Shown here piece after piece: positions 38,501 through 47,037 of a DNA stretch of 64,000 nucleotides. The notes beneath the pieces are model-generated. The model had not been told where the DNA came from. It made no database searches and saw nothing but the letters and a program-made list of their open reading frames with translations. The stretch is from Leptospira hartskeerlii (GTDB lineage Bacteria > Spirochaetota > Leptospiria > Leptospirales > Leptospiraceae). The position numbers and the translations under genes are program-made. The stretch lies in contig NZ_NPDL01000002.1 in the NCBI RefSeq assembly GCF_002811475.1, positions 434,001 through 498,000 on the forward strand, given 5' to 3'. How positions within the stretch are numbered: the first letter of the stretch is position 1; each line of letters begins with the position of its first letter.

Positions 38501-41500
38501 CCGAACTGGGAAATTATATTACAAGCATTTGCGGTCAAAATTTGGACGCAGATAAATGCGGCAGTTATACTACTTTAAAATATTCTAATGTTCATGTGGA
38601 TGAGAACGGGGATCTGGTCGCAGACGAGAAGATCTATAACGGAAAAGCGAGTCTTTGTCAAAATGGAAATGCGACTAACGCGGGAGATTATTGTTTCCAA
38701 CAGACTTTAGAACATTTGACTATTAAGGCTCCTTCCGCTTTCGGTTTGGGTTTTGGGGGATCTTCTCTAGGTAACGTTTTTGATTCGAGCAAAGAGGCGG
38801 GGGATCGAATTAGCGCCGCAATCGGTAGAAGTTTTGCGAGCATGAACGACTTTTTCGTTAATAACGGTTATACGAGTGCGATCATGGCGGATCTGCGGGC
38901 TGCGGATATGCATAATAATATGAACGCAACAATGGCCTCGAATTCGGCAGCCCAACAAGCGCAGAATGCGAATTTTGTCGCAGATTTTGTTTCCATGATG
39001 GTCTTTGGAGGGGCAACCACCCAAGAGTTTATGGCGCATGAAGCTCATCAATTCGTGCAAAATGCTATCACTACGTTCCTTGTAAAAACTTTCGATATGT
39101 CTCCGGAGGTCGCGGCTTTTCTTTCCGGCGGTCTTTTAGATCATATGGCTTATAAAGAAGCTCAGCATACTTTGAACCATAACGGTTTGAATTTCATGAA
39201 GAATAATCTAGGTTTAGGTGGTGACCTCGTTTATAAAATTGCGGGAGGTCTTTTTTATAAAGACGATCTGCAGGCTTTAAGTCAATGGAAAGACGATCGC
39301 TACCAAGTATACGGTTTGGCTGTAACTGAGTATGGTAAGTCCCAGAACTGGGACTCACAAACTATCCAATTGGCTTCCCAACTGGCAGTGGATTATCTGA
39401 GACAGAGAGATGCAAAGATGGAACTCGGGATGAGAGGCTCTATGTTTTCCATCAGCAGGCTTGAGGGGATGGTCAATTCTCTTGCTGCTTCTATAGAAGG
39501 TCCGATCATGGAAGGTGTAGGGGCTTTCGCAGAAGCTAACGCTAGATATTTAAGAAATGTTCATGTAATTTCCAAACGAGAAGAGAAGGAATTCGGCGAG
39601 AACCTTCGCTACGCAATCAACGATATCAAGCTTAAGGACGATAAGGACGCGATCAAACTCTGGAAAGAGGACCAAGCACAGACTGCAGTGTTCGCAGTGG
39701 GTCAATACGGAAAACAACATGGCTGGACTCAAGATGAGATCGGCCAGATGGAAAGATTCGCTTACGATTATGTGAAGAATAAGCAAGCGGATCGAGAATT
39801 CGGAGAGACATCATCATTATTCTCTTTGGGTAGAGTAGAAGGGCAATTGAAATTGGTTGCAAGTGACGTTGGCGGTATCGCAGCCGAGGGAGTGGGTGCT
39901 TTCGCAAAGTTAGCAGGAGAAGGTCTTAGAGATTTGCATCTGATCACAAATGCAGACGAGAAACGTCTAGATAATTCTCTACGCCAGAATATAGATGCGA
40001 CTAAGATGAGAGAGTATAAGGACGCTCAGAAAGTCTGGCATGCAGATAAATCGGAACTTGCAAAAACTGAAGTGAGCCTGTATGGACATGCGAACGGTTG
40101 GAGCGACGCTCAGATCGCACAGATCTCGGACCTAGTAGGGAACTACGTTATACGACAACAAGCCAAGGCAGATCTGAGAAAATTACAGGATACAGAGACG
40201 ATATTAACTCTAGGCATAGGGACCGGATTAACGTATTTGGATCGTCAGGCGTTCAAGGGTGGACTCTTGAAAATGACTACGCAGCTTGGCCGGGGTATCT
40301 TGACCACAGTAGCGGATATATTCAGAGATACAGGTCTATTGTCTAAGGAAGACACTAAATATTTTTATAAACAAACCAAGGATTGGTCGGACGATGTTTC
40401 CGGATCGGCGTTCGAAGCAAAGACCCATCAAGGAAGCATAGATAAACATTGGTTCAAAGAGCAAGAAAGAGAATTAGTCTTTGACGCGTTAGGCAAAATG
40501 TTAGATCCGAGCGGGCCTCCTGAACAACAAGAAATGTTTAGCCAAGTTTTAAAGGCATACTTCGATCATAAGGAACAGAAAAAACAAGAGAAGGAAGCAA
40601 GAGAGCAGCAGGCAGAGATGGCAGTGGAACTGGCAGCCTCTGTATTGATTACTGCAGGATCCGGAGGAGCAGGCTCGGGAGTACTCATGGATCTACTCAT
40701 CGAAGCAGGAGAATTCTTGGGTTATACAGAGGAACTAACAACTGCAGCAGAAATTTCGACATACCTTGATAAGCTTGTTGATGTGGCGGATATGATTAAA
40801 TATGGGGCCGCAGCAGTAGATATAGGAGCCCAAACATATTTCGGTTATAAGGACGGAGGAACGAATGGGGCTGTAGCCGGTTTTGTAAACGGAGTATTGA
40901 GTGTTGCTACAGCACTTAAAGAATGGCCAGTTACAGGCTATGTATCCTGGACTCCGCATCAAAACGGGGATATTTTACTCGGAGAAGATGCGAGAGCAGG
41001 AGGCTGGGGAGGAGGCCTGACAGGCACATTAGGAAATGTGAATGGAGGAGTGAGTTTTACCCCCGGTTCCGGAATCGATCTGAATATAAATTATAATTTC
41101 GACGGAAAAGGATCAGTCAAACAAGGAACGTTTATAGGATTTGATTATAGTGCAGGAAACGGGGGCTACTCAGTCAATGGAGGATATGATTTTAATCCAA
41201 ATGGAAATAATCATATAGGCCTAACAGGATCAGCAAGCAGCACAGGCTCGGCTAGTATAGGAGCATTTTATAATTATAGTAATAGCAATCGTTCCCATAA
41301 TGCGAATGGCCTCGGTGGAACCTTAAACTATTCGAATGATGGAACGATCCGAGGAAGTGCACAATATAGAGGAGCAGATACCTGGTCGTTATCCTACAAT
41401 ACAGAGACGCATAAGTTTGGAAAAATAGAAGCAAACGAAAATTTCCAAAGAGATTATAATAACTCAATAGCACAAGAGCATGCAGGAGAACATAGAGGGA

Positions 41501-44500
41501 CAGCCTTAGAGCCAATCATTACAGGAGTGTCAGAACATTTAGTAGCGAATGGAGTGATGAGTCGTGAGCAGGTACATGAGTATTTGCAGAGCGGAAAAGG
41601 AGAACAGCTACTCCAGAAATACCAAGAGCATAAAGCGGAGATAGTATCTCAAAGGGATGGGAATGAGAAATTCAAGGCAGAGATCCAAAAGACATCAGAT
41701 GCGTTAGCAAAAATCGGTTTAGAAGGTACTCCAACAGAAGCAGTTCTCGGAAATAAATCAGCAGAAGGCGTGTTTGAGAAGATTTGGTCTGGAATCAAAG
41801 GTGAAGCAAAATTAGTCTTTGGAATGAGCGATACAGGCCAAATCCGAGTGAATGAGAAAGGCCAGTTAGAGTTTGATACATGCTTTGTAGCAGGGACTTT
41901 AATCAGAACGAAAGAAGGATTCACCTCCATCGAAAAGTTAAAAGTAGGAGACTATGTATTATCTCATAACGAGAAGACAGGGCAACTCTCCTACAATAAG
42001 GTCACAGAGACATTCATCCATGATGTACCAGCAATCTACAAGATCACGTATACAAATGGAACGGAAGTAGAGACCACCTGGAATCACCCATTCTATATCA
42101 AAGGAGAGGGTTGGACAAAGGCTAAGTTCTTAAGTCCAGAACAGAGATCGGTAACAGTATCTAGTATTCGTAATGCAGCTATACTACAAGAGATGAGCAG
42201 CAGATCTCAAATGAGTATCTCACTAGCAGCGCTAAATAATAAGGCAACAACTACACCTTGGAATGAGTTATATGAAGGAACTGCAGGGATTGCAAAGATA
42301 GAGAGAGTGATCCACCCAGAGAAGGTGTATAACATCGAGGTAGAGGGAGATCATAGCTACTTTGTGACGAGGGCCGGGTTGCTAGTGCATAATTATCCGA
42401 AGGATGATACGATGCTTACCGTTGGAGCCCGAGAGATATTAGATAAATTTAAGACAGTTAACAAAGAAGGTGGTTGGCTCAATAGCAAAGGAGGAGATCC
42501 TGAGTTGAGTCATCTTCGCCAAGAAGGTAATAACTTAGTTGAGAGATTTGATAGAACGAACGCGATCTCTGAAGCAGAGCGCGGAAGTTATGTAACTGCG
42601 AAAGGCGAGAGCGAATTGCAGGTCAGAGTAGCAGTAAATCAGAATAAACAAATCATAGAGAGAGTCCAAAAGGAATTAGCGCAGGTAGCTAAGAATGTAC
42701 CTGGTCTCCATGAAATTATAGAACTGGTGAAAAATGTCGACCCATCGAAAGGTTTTACGATAGCTGAGCGTAAGAGGATCCAAGATTGGGCGAAGACATC
42801 GTTGAAGGATGTCCCATTTCATGATCGTAGCAAAGTACAGGAGACCTCCTTTGGTCAATTTCTCTTAAAGCAATCCGGCAAAGAGAGTCCTCAGATGAGC
42901 GTAGCAGAGCCTAAGAAGAACTGGGGTAATGCTTGGTCTGAATATTTTGGCCATGGAAAGACCAGGTTAGATATAGAGGGACATCAGGAGAAGATAGCGG
43001 CAGCGAATAAGAAAATAGAAGCTGTGGACGCACGTATTAAGATCGAGAAGTCTATGAACCGCGAGGCTATCGAGCAACATTTTGATAAGATGTTGAGTTA
43101 TGCGAATGATAAGTTCGGTACTAACAAGGAATATACTGCTTTATTAAAAGAAGCGAAGGCATTCAAGAATGCGAATTTCGATAAGAATGTTCCAATGTAT
43201 GCCGGTAAGGATTATCAGAATCGTGCAGCTTACGAGATAGCAGAGGGATCTCAAAGGTTTAAAGAAAACGTTAAACTATATGAGAAGCTGAAAGATAATT
43301 TGCCTGATGAGTTGCGAAAGAAATATGATGATAAAATCTCAGAAAGGCAACGTTTAGTAAAGGAACTAGATATCGAAGAACGCAAGAATACAGCCGAACT
43401 TCTTGCAAAAGATGATAAAATTTATACCGACCATCAAAAGAAAAGTGAAGAACTGCACACAAAATATGATGCTAAGGTTGTGGAAATCCAAAGAAAGAAT
43501 GATGAACTAACTTTAGCTAAGGGTGATAAAGACAGAACTTCATCGTTAACCAAAGAATTAAAGACTTTGGAAAACTCTCGAGATAATCTTAAACAAGAAT
43601 ACGTTAATTCGGAGAATGGTAGAAAGAATCGTTTAACGGAACTGGCAAGGAAAATTGAGTCGACTCCAATTGAGAAAGGTCGATCTGCCTCAATGGCTCT
43701 TAGTGAAGCTATTTACTCGAAGGAGGTAGTAGAGTATGATAAGAAGATCGGGAAATTGCTTCAAGAGAAATCGACTACGAGGGGCGAATCTGCGATTTCT
43801 CTTGAAAAGCAAATTAGTGAGCTTAGCTCAGCTCGAGAAAATGAAGTTTCTAAACAGTTAGAGAAATCGTATAAAAATATGCCGGCGAAAGAAGCGGAAT
43901 TGTTGAAGAAACTCCGAACTTACGACTCCGAGCTTGCATCAGCTTTAAAGGGTGAGATTCTTTTAAATTCTATTGGCAACTCGTTAGATAAAACGAATGC
44001 TTTTGCCGGTGATTACAAAAATCTGAATACGGATGATCCTATATTAGTAGCAAAGACTAAAGAAGAAGAAAAGCATGTTATCAAGCCGTCAGAGCCTGAG
44101 ATAAATATGAAGTCGCTTGCTCGTATAGGCGAAGAAGGCATGCCTAGTGCAATGGATGTCCAACGAGCTAAAGAAAGATTACATATGCCATTGGTGGATG
44201 CGAACGGTAAATTGAACCCTAGCATGTCACGTGAGAATTTTAATAGAGCTGTTGATAATGTCTTTAATACGCCAATTGAGCTACGAGAACTAACCCCTAA
44301 GCAGCGGGAGCATCTCAACACTCTTGGTGCTGAAGTTAAGTCGATTGTTTCTGATCTCCAATTATTAGCAATAGAGCTACGAGAAGCGAAAGCTGGGAAT
44401 GATAAAGAAAAAATTACCAGCTTAGAGCGAAAAATAGACGCGAAAGATTCTGAGTTCAAAGTCAAGCAAGAAGAATATTTAAAGCTGGATCCTCATGTAG

Positions 44501-45402
44501 AAAGGTTAAGTAAACTAAGCGATAACTCCATATTGAATCAAGTTGCTAATGGGGGCATGTCTGTACAAAGTGCACTTATTATTGAAACTTTAAGAGTTGC
44601 CGGTAAGGAAAAGTTTAAATTATCACCAGAGTTACAAACGCAATATGATAAAATAAACTCTGAGCGTGCTGAGAGAATGAAGAAAATTGATGAAGATCCT
44701 ATGATTGATTCATCTAAAAAGATAGATTTGAAAGGGAAAATCCAGAAAGAAAAGTATCCGGCTAGAATTGAAGAGTTCTTTAAAATTAAAGAATGGGTAT
44801 TTTCTGATAAGACTTCTCAACAATTGGGTAATGATATCGCTTCCGCAATTTGTAAAGTGTATAATGGGTATGCTCACACTGTTGATAGTAACCTAACTCA
44901 ATCAAAATTTGGGGAATTCTTAATTCATAAATTTAGAAACGGTGACGTTGCCTTTGGTGGAAACTCTGCTCCCGTGTTGGACCAGAACGGAATGAAGGGC
45001 TACAACATGAGCATAAATAAAAGAGAGGATATCAGTGGAAATGTAATTCGAAACGACATGGATACGATTGCCCTTAAGAAAGGGGCAAATGGTAAAGATA
45101 CTCTGACTGGGGTAACGAATCCACTTCGTTTTAATTTCTTAGAGAGATTGTTAGGTTATGATCAAGCCGGTACTACTCTGGAAGAGATTCCAGATAACAC
45201 AACAGTCCAGATTTATGGCGATACTAACGAAAAATTCGGACCTAACCATTATTGGCTGAGCCGTAAAATAAATGGCGTCATGTATGACTTTAATAACAAC
45301 ACGAGTCGGACAAACGGGATTCCTGAAATCTTGCATTGGGATATCGATGATCAAAAGGCAAAAGGAATCTGGGGAATTTTCTACTATAAACCTAAGAAGT
45401 GA
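35542..45402 (+). CDS. Giant secreted protein with Hint domain and variable C-terminal tip; candidate polymorphic toxin
   Basis: A 3286-residue protein with a Sec signal (NRLKTLFLACVLFGAIFPFSDGA); ATG preceded by AAAGG. Visible parts: Gln-rich helical N-region; paired-Cys segment (about 290-490); three 125-residue repeats with Trp at 1249, 1374 and 1499; Gly/Asn-rich beta region (about 1814-1973). The Hint domain starts at Cys2114 (CFVAGTLIRTKEGFTSIEKL, TTWNHPFYI) and ends LLVHN at 2282-2284. About 1000 further residues follow, with long coiled coils and a globular tip holding Cys3104, His3236 (GPNHYWLSRKINGVMYDFNN) and Asp3249. Hint domains release C-terminal toxins in many polymorphic toxins. 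The N-part fits my memory of the Leptospira family TIGR04388, to be checked. Toxicity is inference. Confidence 0.85.
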   Translation: MNRLKTLFLACVLFGAIFPFSDGANSQSVSVPDLNVQSFSPYWQQQLQGSYSVANSMQDVTHWDSFILQSYSILQSEWQAQVQAQIQAAVAGINTQDSFQSVQDYKNYVYDSMESQAAAFLSTWQVAAEASIEAQRNTFIDTYYSGNAAQVANLKSQFDQEFSDLINGNNPTVSSGSNSDTSFLTNAQTSLLQLEQQWYAQFNSNLSNGLWNYEQALQSLTSNYQDLLTQINNTEAQYQANLAQIQSYQNNIKEQVKSTMDGYQQFLNGNDLFWNSVSTLYDTTANGYVVPTCSSGNCTDYTYDSTSHQFVSSCSSGDTCVQLRYDNVSHAYLNPSCPTNHDCSANSSHPTVSIHTSLNTDGQTFQNLINSIENAIINGKSTYAIFDQTTAEMLSYPQSCLSDSSNCVIGWYDSTQSKFIPSASSGQVPSAVGGGCPAGDVCYQAIVDATNSSALTGLYYANSCPAGDTSCVVCPSTSSSQDTCQIQSMDASLVYAATAMSNFLQNEQAIAQNQVTAYQTGLTPQTHTIDTSISLSGLLSQDHSGASGLAMEVIGLLTGQVTSEEFANWLMNTYSAGLVGSCSSGSPDSDPACLLGSLAGLSPGTTITSVSTVGTDLEAYNGDLSTCHDWAGCSPFPFTINTVTLFITADPWYVGEAYGQKFSENHTWGQADGNFYNYTEIQNWGVFGIYYGAAPVLSWEDRIKVTTSYTTVDNNAHADATTWQDLNLQLQSFSYNWAQNVLPAILNWTGQVSSFEAQYAAWQQTETSLLAQAQQDYIAQLQQLQSSETAWLAQMNSLQKEANSDFTTANNKLRDGQDQSNAGFLAQEILGNLKLHANSSGKEISESATLDSSGLFSSLISKIGEVDPNSGLPNFGLLASFSNSFQSAVSGATNLTLLSSTNNALLNSRANYMQQLADSLAHERTFTQNGQSELLRQHGDYSAKEVEGKTYLINQNGNFVHCDANGANCSACTGGVAAADCGTGGATELGNYITSICGQNLDADKCGSYTTLKYSNVHVDENGDLVADEKIYNGKASLCQNGNATNAGDYCFQQTLEHLTIKAPSAFGLGFGGSSLGNVFDSSKEAGDRISAAIGRSFASMNDFFVNNGYTSAIMADLRAADMHNNMNATMASNSAAQQAQNANFVADFVSMMVFGGATTQEFMAHEAHQFVQNAITTFLVKTFDMSPEVAAFLSGGLLDHMAYKEAQHTLNHNGLNFMKNNLGLGGDLVYKIAGGLFYKDDLQALSQWKDDRYQVYGLAVTEYGKSQNWDSQTIQLASQLAVDYLRQRDAKMELGMRGSMFSISRLEGMVNSLAASIEGPIMEGVGAFAEANARYLRNVHVISKREEKEFGENLRYAINDIKLKDDKDAIKLWKEDQAQTAVFAVGQYGKQHGWTQDEIGQMERFAYDYVKNKQADREFGETSSLFSLGRVEGQLKLVASDVGGIAAEGVGAFAKLAGEGLRDLHLITNADEKRLDNSLRQNIDATKMREYKDAQKVWHADKSELAKTEVSLYGHANGWSDAQIAQISDLVGNYVIRQQAKADLRKLQDTETILTLGIGTGLTYLDRQAFKGGLLKMTTQLGRGILTTVADIFRDTGLLSKEDTKYFYKQTKDWSDDVSGSAFEAKTHQGSIDKHWFKEQERELVFDALGKMLDPSGPPEQQEMFSQVLKAYFDHKEQKKQEKEAREQQAEMAVELAASVLITAGSGGAGSGVLMDLLIEAGEFLGYTEELTTAAEISTYLDKLVDVADMIKYGAAAVDIGAQTYFGYKDGGTNGAVAGFVNGVLSVATALKEWPVTGYVSWTPHQNGDILLGEDARAGGWGGGLTGTLGNVNGGVSFTPGSGIDLNINYNFDGKGSVKQGTFIGFDYSAGNGGYSVNGGYDFNPNGNNHIGLTGSASSTGSASIGAFYNYSNSNRSHNANGLGGTLNYSNDGTIRGSAQYRGADTWSLSYNTETHKFGKIEANENFQRDYNNSIAQEHAGEHRGTALEPIITGVSEHLVANGVMSREQVHEYLQSGKGEQLLQKYQEHKAEIVSQRDGNEKFKAEIQKTSDALAKIGLEGTPTEAVLGNKSAEGVFEKIWSGIKGEAKLVFGMSDTGQIRVNEKGQLEFDTCFVAGTLIRTKEGFTSIEKLKVGDYVLSHNEKTGQLSYNKVTETFIHDVPAIYKITYTNGTEVETTWNHPFYIKGEGWTKAKFLSPEQRSVTVSSIRNAAILQEMSSRSQMSISLAALNNKATTTPWNELYEGTAGIAKIERVIHPEKVYNIEVEGDHSYFVTRAGLLVHNYPKDDTMLTVGAREILDKFKTVNKEGGWLNSKGGDPELSHLRQEGNNLVERFDRTNAISEAERGSYVTAKGESELQVRVAVNQNKQIIERVQKELAQVAKNVPGLHEIIELVKNVDPSKGFTIAERKRIQDWAKTSLKDVPFHDRSKVQETSFGQFLLKQSGKESPQMSVAEPKKNWGNAWSEYFGHGKTRLDIEGHQEKIAAANKKIEAVDARIKIEKSMNREAIEQHFDKMLSYANDKFGTNKEYTALLKEAKAFKNANFDKNVPMYAGKDYQNRAAYEIAEGSQRFKENVKLYEKLKDNLPDELRKKYDDKISERQRLVKELDIEERKNTAELLAKDDKIYTDHQKKSEELHTKYDAKVVEIQRKNDELTLAKGDKDRTSSLTKELKTLENSRDNLKQEYVNSENGRKNRLTELARKIESTPIEKGRSASMALSEAIYSKEVVEYDKKIGKLLQEKSTTRGESAISLEKQISELSSARENEVSKQLEKSYKNMPAKEAELLKKLRTYDSELASALKGEILLNSIGNSLDKTNAFAGDYKNLNTDDPILVAKTKEEEKHVIKPSEPEINMKSLARIGEEGMPSAMDVQRAKERLHMPLVDANGKLNPSMSRENFNRAVDNVFNTPIELRELTPKQREHLNTLGAEVKSIVSDLQLLAIELREAKAGNDKEKITSLERKIDAKDSEFKVKQEEYLKLDPHVERLSKLSDNSILNQVANGGMSVQSALIIETLRVAGKEKFKLSPELQTQYDKINSERAERMKKIDEDPMIDSSKKIDLKGKIQKEKYPARIEEFFKIKEWVFSDKTSQQLGNDIASAICKVYNGYAHTVDSNLTQSKFGEFLIHKFRNGDVAFGGNSAPVLDQNGMKGYNMSINKREDISGNVIRNDMDTIALKKGANGKDTLTGVTNPLRFNFLERLLGYDQAGTTLEEIPDNTTVQIYGDTNEKFGPNHYWLSRKINGVMYDFNNNTSRTNGIPEILHWDIDDQKAKGIWGIFYYKPKK
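36802..36835. repeat. REP-like unit inside the giant gene
   Basis: CCCTCGGCAAGCTCGGGACA followed by AGTCCCTTCGGCAG. It codes in frame for PSASSGQVPSA (about residues 421-431), between two paired-Cys motifs of the giant protein. It is the most distal member of the repeat family in this window. Confidence 0.75.
41881..42393 (+). other. Hint autoprocessing domain (sub-feature of the giant protein)
   Basis: Begins with the nucleophile Cys in FDTCFVAGTL, has the block-B-like TTWNHPFYI with its His, and ends in IEVEGDHSYFVTRAGLLVHN. This is the Hint/intein fold. The residue after the terminal Asn is Tyr rather than Cys, Ser or Thr, so protein splicing is not expected; cleavage at either end is possible. 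Family knowledge links such domains to release of C-terminal effector modules. Confidence 0.88.
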
Positions 45403-45465
45403 TAAAAACCAATTGCGGATAAAAGCTATTTACATGAATACTGGAGAATGAGGTTTGCTTCATCT

Positions 45466-45999
45466 ATGAATTTTTCTTTTAGAATTTTCCCTTTTTTATT
45501 CTTGTTCGTAATGCTTTTCGCAACATGCAAGAAAGAGGAGCCTAAAAGGGAAGATGGATTGAAGCAGGAAGATTCATTTGAGAGTCTAGAAGACCTTACT
45601 AATCAAGAAGTAAAGGACTTTGTGGGTACATACAATGTTCATGGATTCGATGATGATTTTATTAAAGTCTTTGCTCCAGGCAGTGGTCTCAAATGGCATT
45701 CGATATATCAGTGCGGGAAAATGGAATCGAATGGTAAAATATTTCGGATTCGAATAACAAATAATGATAAAGACTTGGTTTTTGATGTAAAGAGAAAGGA
45801 CCAATACACATTTGTCTTTAAAATTAATGGGAAGACCCTTGATGTAAAACACTACGGGCCTGGAAGTTTGGATAAGATTATCTGGACCGATCTCTCGGGT
45901 CGTGAGTGGAAGTCGAGTGCGGGTAGAATTAAGGATGATGTTGATTATTACGAAGAGTGTATAGAAAATTATTTGGGCGTGTGGAAAAGCGGTGGTTAA
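45466..45999 (+). CDS. Lipoprotein, candidate immunity protein 1
   Basis: First gene after the giant protein (gap 63 bases). The signal NFSFRIFPFLFLFVMLFATCKK has lipobox FATC, then an acidic/basic linker. The mature domain of about 140 residues looks beta-rich: DFVGTYNVHGFDDDFIKVF, KIFRIRITNNDKDLVFDV and YTFVFKINGKTLDVKHYG. It has two cysteines (YQCGKM, EECIENY). A Met six codons upstream is possible, but its GGAG lies only one base away. No family is recognised. Its place next to the toxin tip makes it the best candidate for the cognate immunity protein; that is inference. Confidence 0.78.
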   Translation: MNFSFRIFPFLFLFVMLFATCKKEEPKREDGLKQEDSFESLEDLTNQEVKDFVGTYNVHGFDDDFIKVFAPGSGLKWHSIYQCGKMESNGKIFRIRITNNDKDLVFDVKRKDQYTFVFKINGKTLDVKHYGPGSLDKIIWTDLSGREWKSSAGRIKDDVDYYEECIENYLGVWKSGG

Positions 46000-46032
46000 G
46001 TTACTTTCTATTAGAGATCAATTTACAAAAAT

Positions 46033-46470
46033 ATGAAACACGTAGATAAGATTTTCTTTGGTTTTAATACAATTCTCTTCCTAATTTTGAGCTATTTTGG
46101 TTATTTTATCTATCGTAACTTCGATCACCCAGATAAAATAGAATATAGCCGAAAGGATGTTAGCAAAGGGCTTGAATTCCTTTTATTCAAAAGAGCAAAG
46201 AACTTTTTCGGTGGCTATAAATACTACTTTGGTGCTCGTCCCCTTAATGATGAATCTCCTTTTATAATGAAATATTTTCCTGTGCTTGATACGGATAAGG
46301 ATTATTTTGATAGCATTCAGTCACTGGAGCCTTGTGGCAACGATACGTATGTGATTATAACGCAAAAAGGTCCACGAGAGGATTACAAAAAGTTTAATAT
46401 ATTTGATAAAGAATCCCAATTGATAAATGAAGAGTTGTTAGAGGACTGTAAACGCGAGAAGTTAAGATAG
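46033..46470 (+). CDS. Single-span membrane protein, candidate immunity protein 2
   Basis: A 145-residue protein with one N-terminal membrane anchor (IFFGFNTILFLILSYFGYFIY) and an outward-facing domain of about 115 residues (GLEFLLFKRAKNFFGGYKYY, YVIITQKGPREDYKKFNIF) with two cysteines (EPCGND, EDCKRE). No family recognised. It is strongly A+T-rich in codon use, like its neighbours, and is followed after 80 bases by a strong terminator. That suggests that the giant gene and the first two small genes form one unit. Confidence 0.76.
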   Translation: MKHVDKIFFGFNTILFLILSYFGYFIYRNFDHPDKIEYSRKDVSKGLEFLLFKRAKNFFGGYKYYFGARPLNDESPFIMKYFPVLDTDKDYFDSIQSLEPCGNDTYVIITQKGPREDYKKFNIFDKESQLINEELLEDCKREKLR

Positions 46471-46550
46471 ATGCATCTGAAAATGAATGCGAAGTGTAAG
46501 ACTTTTGAAGTTTAAGCTCTTTATTAAGTTGTCTTTAATATCAAAAAAAA

Positions 46551-46583
46551 CAAGAAAACCCGCTCTTGAAGCGGGTTTTCTTG
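46551..46583 (+). terminator. Strong intrinsic terminator
   Basis: CAAGAAAACCCGCT-CTTGA-AGCGGGTTTTCTTG: a perfect 14-bp stem with a 5-base loop and T-run within the descending arm, preceded by an A-run. It separates the giant-protein unit from the orphan tip and its follower. Confidence 0.92.
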
Positions 46584-46714
46584 TTAAATAAGCTCACATT
46601 GGTTATTCGAATTTGGAAAAAATTCCTTTAATTATGGAAAGGCTGCGAAAAAGTTATTTTCACAAGATAAAATATAAAGAAATAATTATAAAGAAAAACG
46701 GAATATTCCATTGA

Positions 46715-47032
46715 ATGATTGCGCTTGATATGTGGCAAAACGCTCCTTCTCTGAGAAAAGAAGAGATTTGGCAAGAGATTATTTAAGAACAGATTCTTCA
46801 AAAGCTCAAAGATGAAGGAGTGCAGGCCTTCAAAGTTTGGATAGACAAGACCAATGCAAATTGGGACCTTAGTGGCCAACATTATTTCTTAGTTGTTTGG
46901 GATGAATCTAAGGGAATTTATAAAATGATGGACCATAATAATAATGGCAAATATCATAATAAGCCTTTAGAAGCGGAGTTCTTTAAAGAATTTCGTAAGA
47001 TCACTTATTTTAAACCAAAAGGAACAAGGTGA
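46715..47032 (+). pseudogene. Orphan toxin-tip remnant interrupted by a stop codon
   Basis: One frame reads MIALDMWQNAPSLRKEEIWQ-EII, then TAA at 46784-46786. It continues in the same frame as EQILQKLKDEGVQAFKVWID, KTNANWDLSGQHYFLVVWDE and SKGIYKMMDHNNNGKYHNKP, to the end EFRKITYFKPKGTR. Coding character on both sides of the stop is continuous. The SGQHYFLVVWD...MMDHNNN pattern echoes GPNHYWLSRK...MYDFNNN at the tip of the giant protein. It has no signal peptide and no N-terminal domain of its own. I read it as a displaced C-terminal toxin cassette that has lost its start. A GTG at 46820 could start a 70-residue product. Orphan status is inference. Confidence 0.6.
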
Positions 47033-47037
47033 TAAAT

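Noticed and set aside
41881..42393. Intein within the giant protein
   Set aside because: The domain begins with Cys and ends in His-Asn, but the next residue is Tyr rather than Cys, Ser or Thr, and homing endonuclease motifs are absent. It is better read as a Hint cleavage domain.
46784..46786. TAA read through as a recoded codon in the orphan tip
   Set aside because: There is no sign of a selenocysteine- or pyrrolysine-type element, and the fragment lacks a proper start, so decay is the simpler reading.
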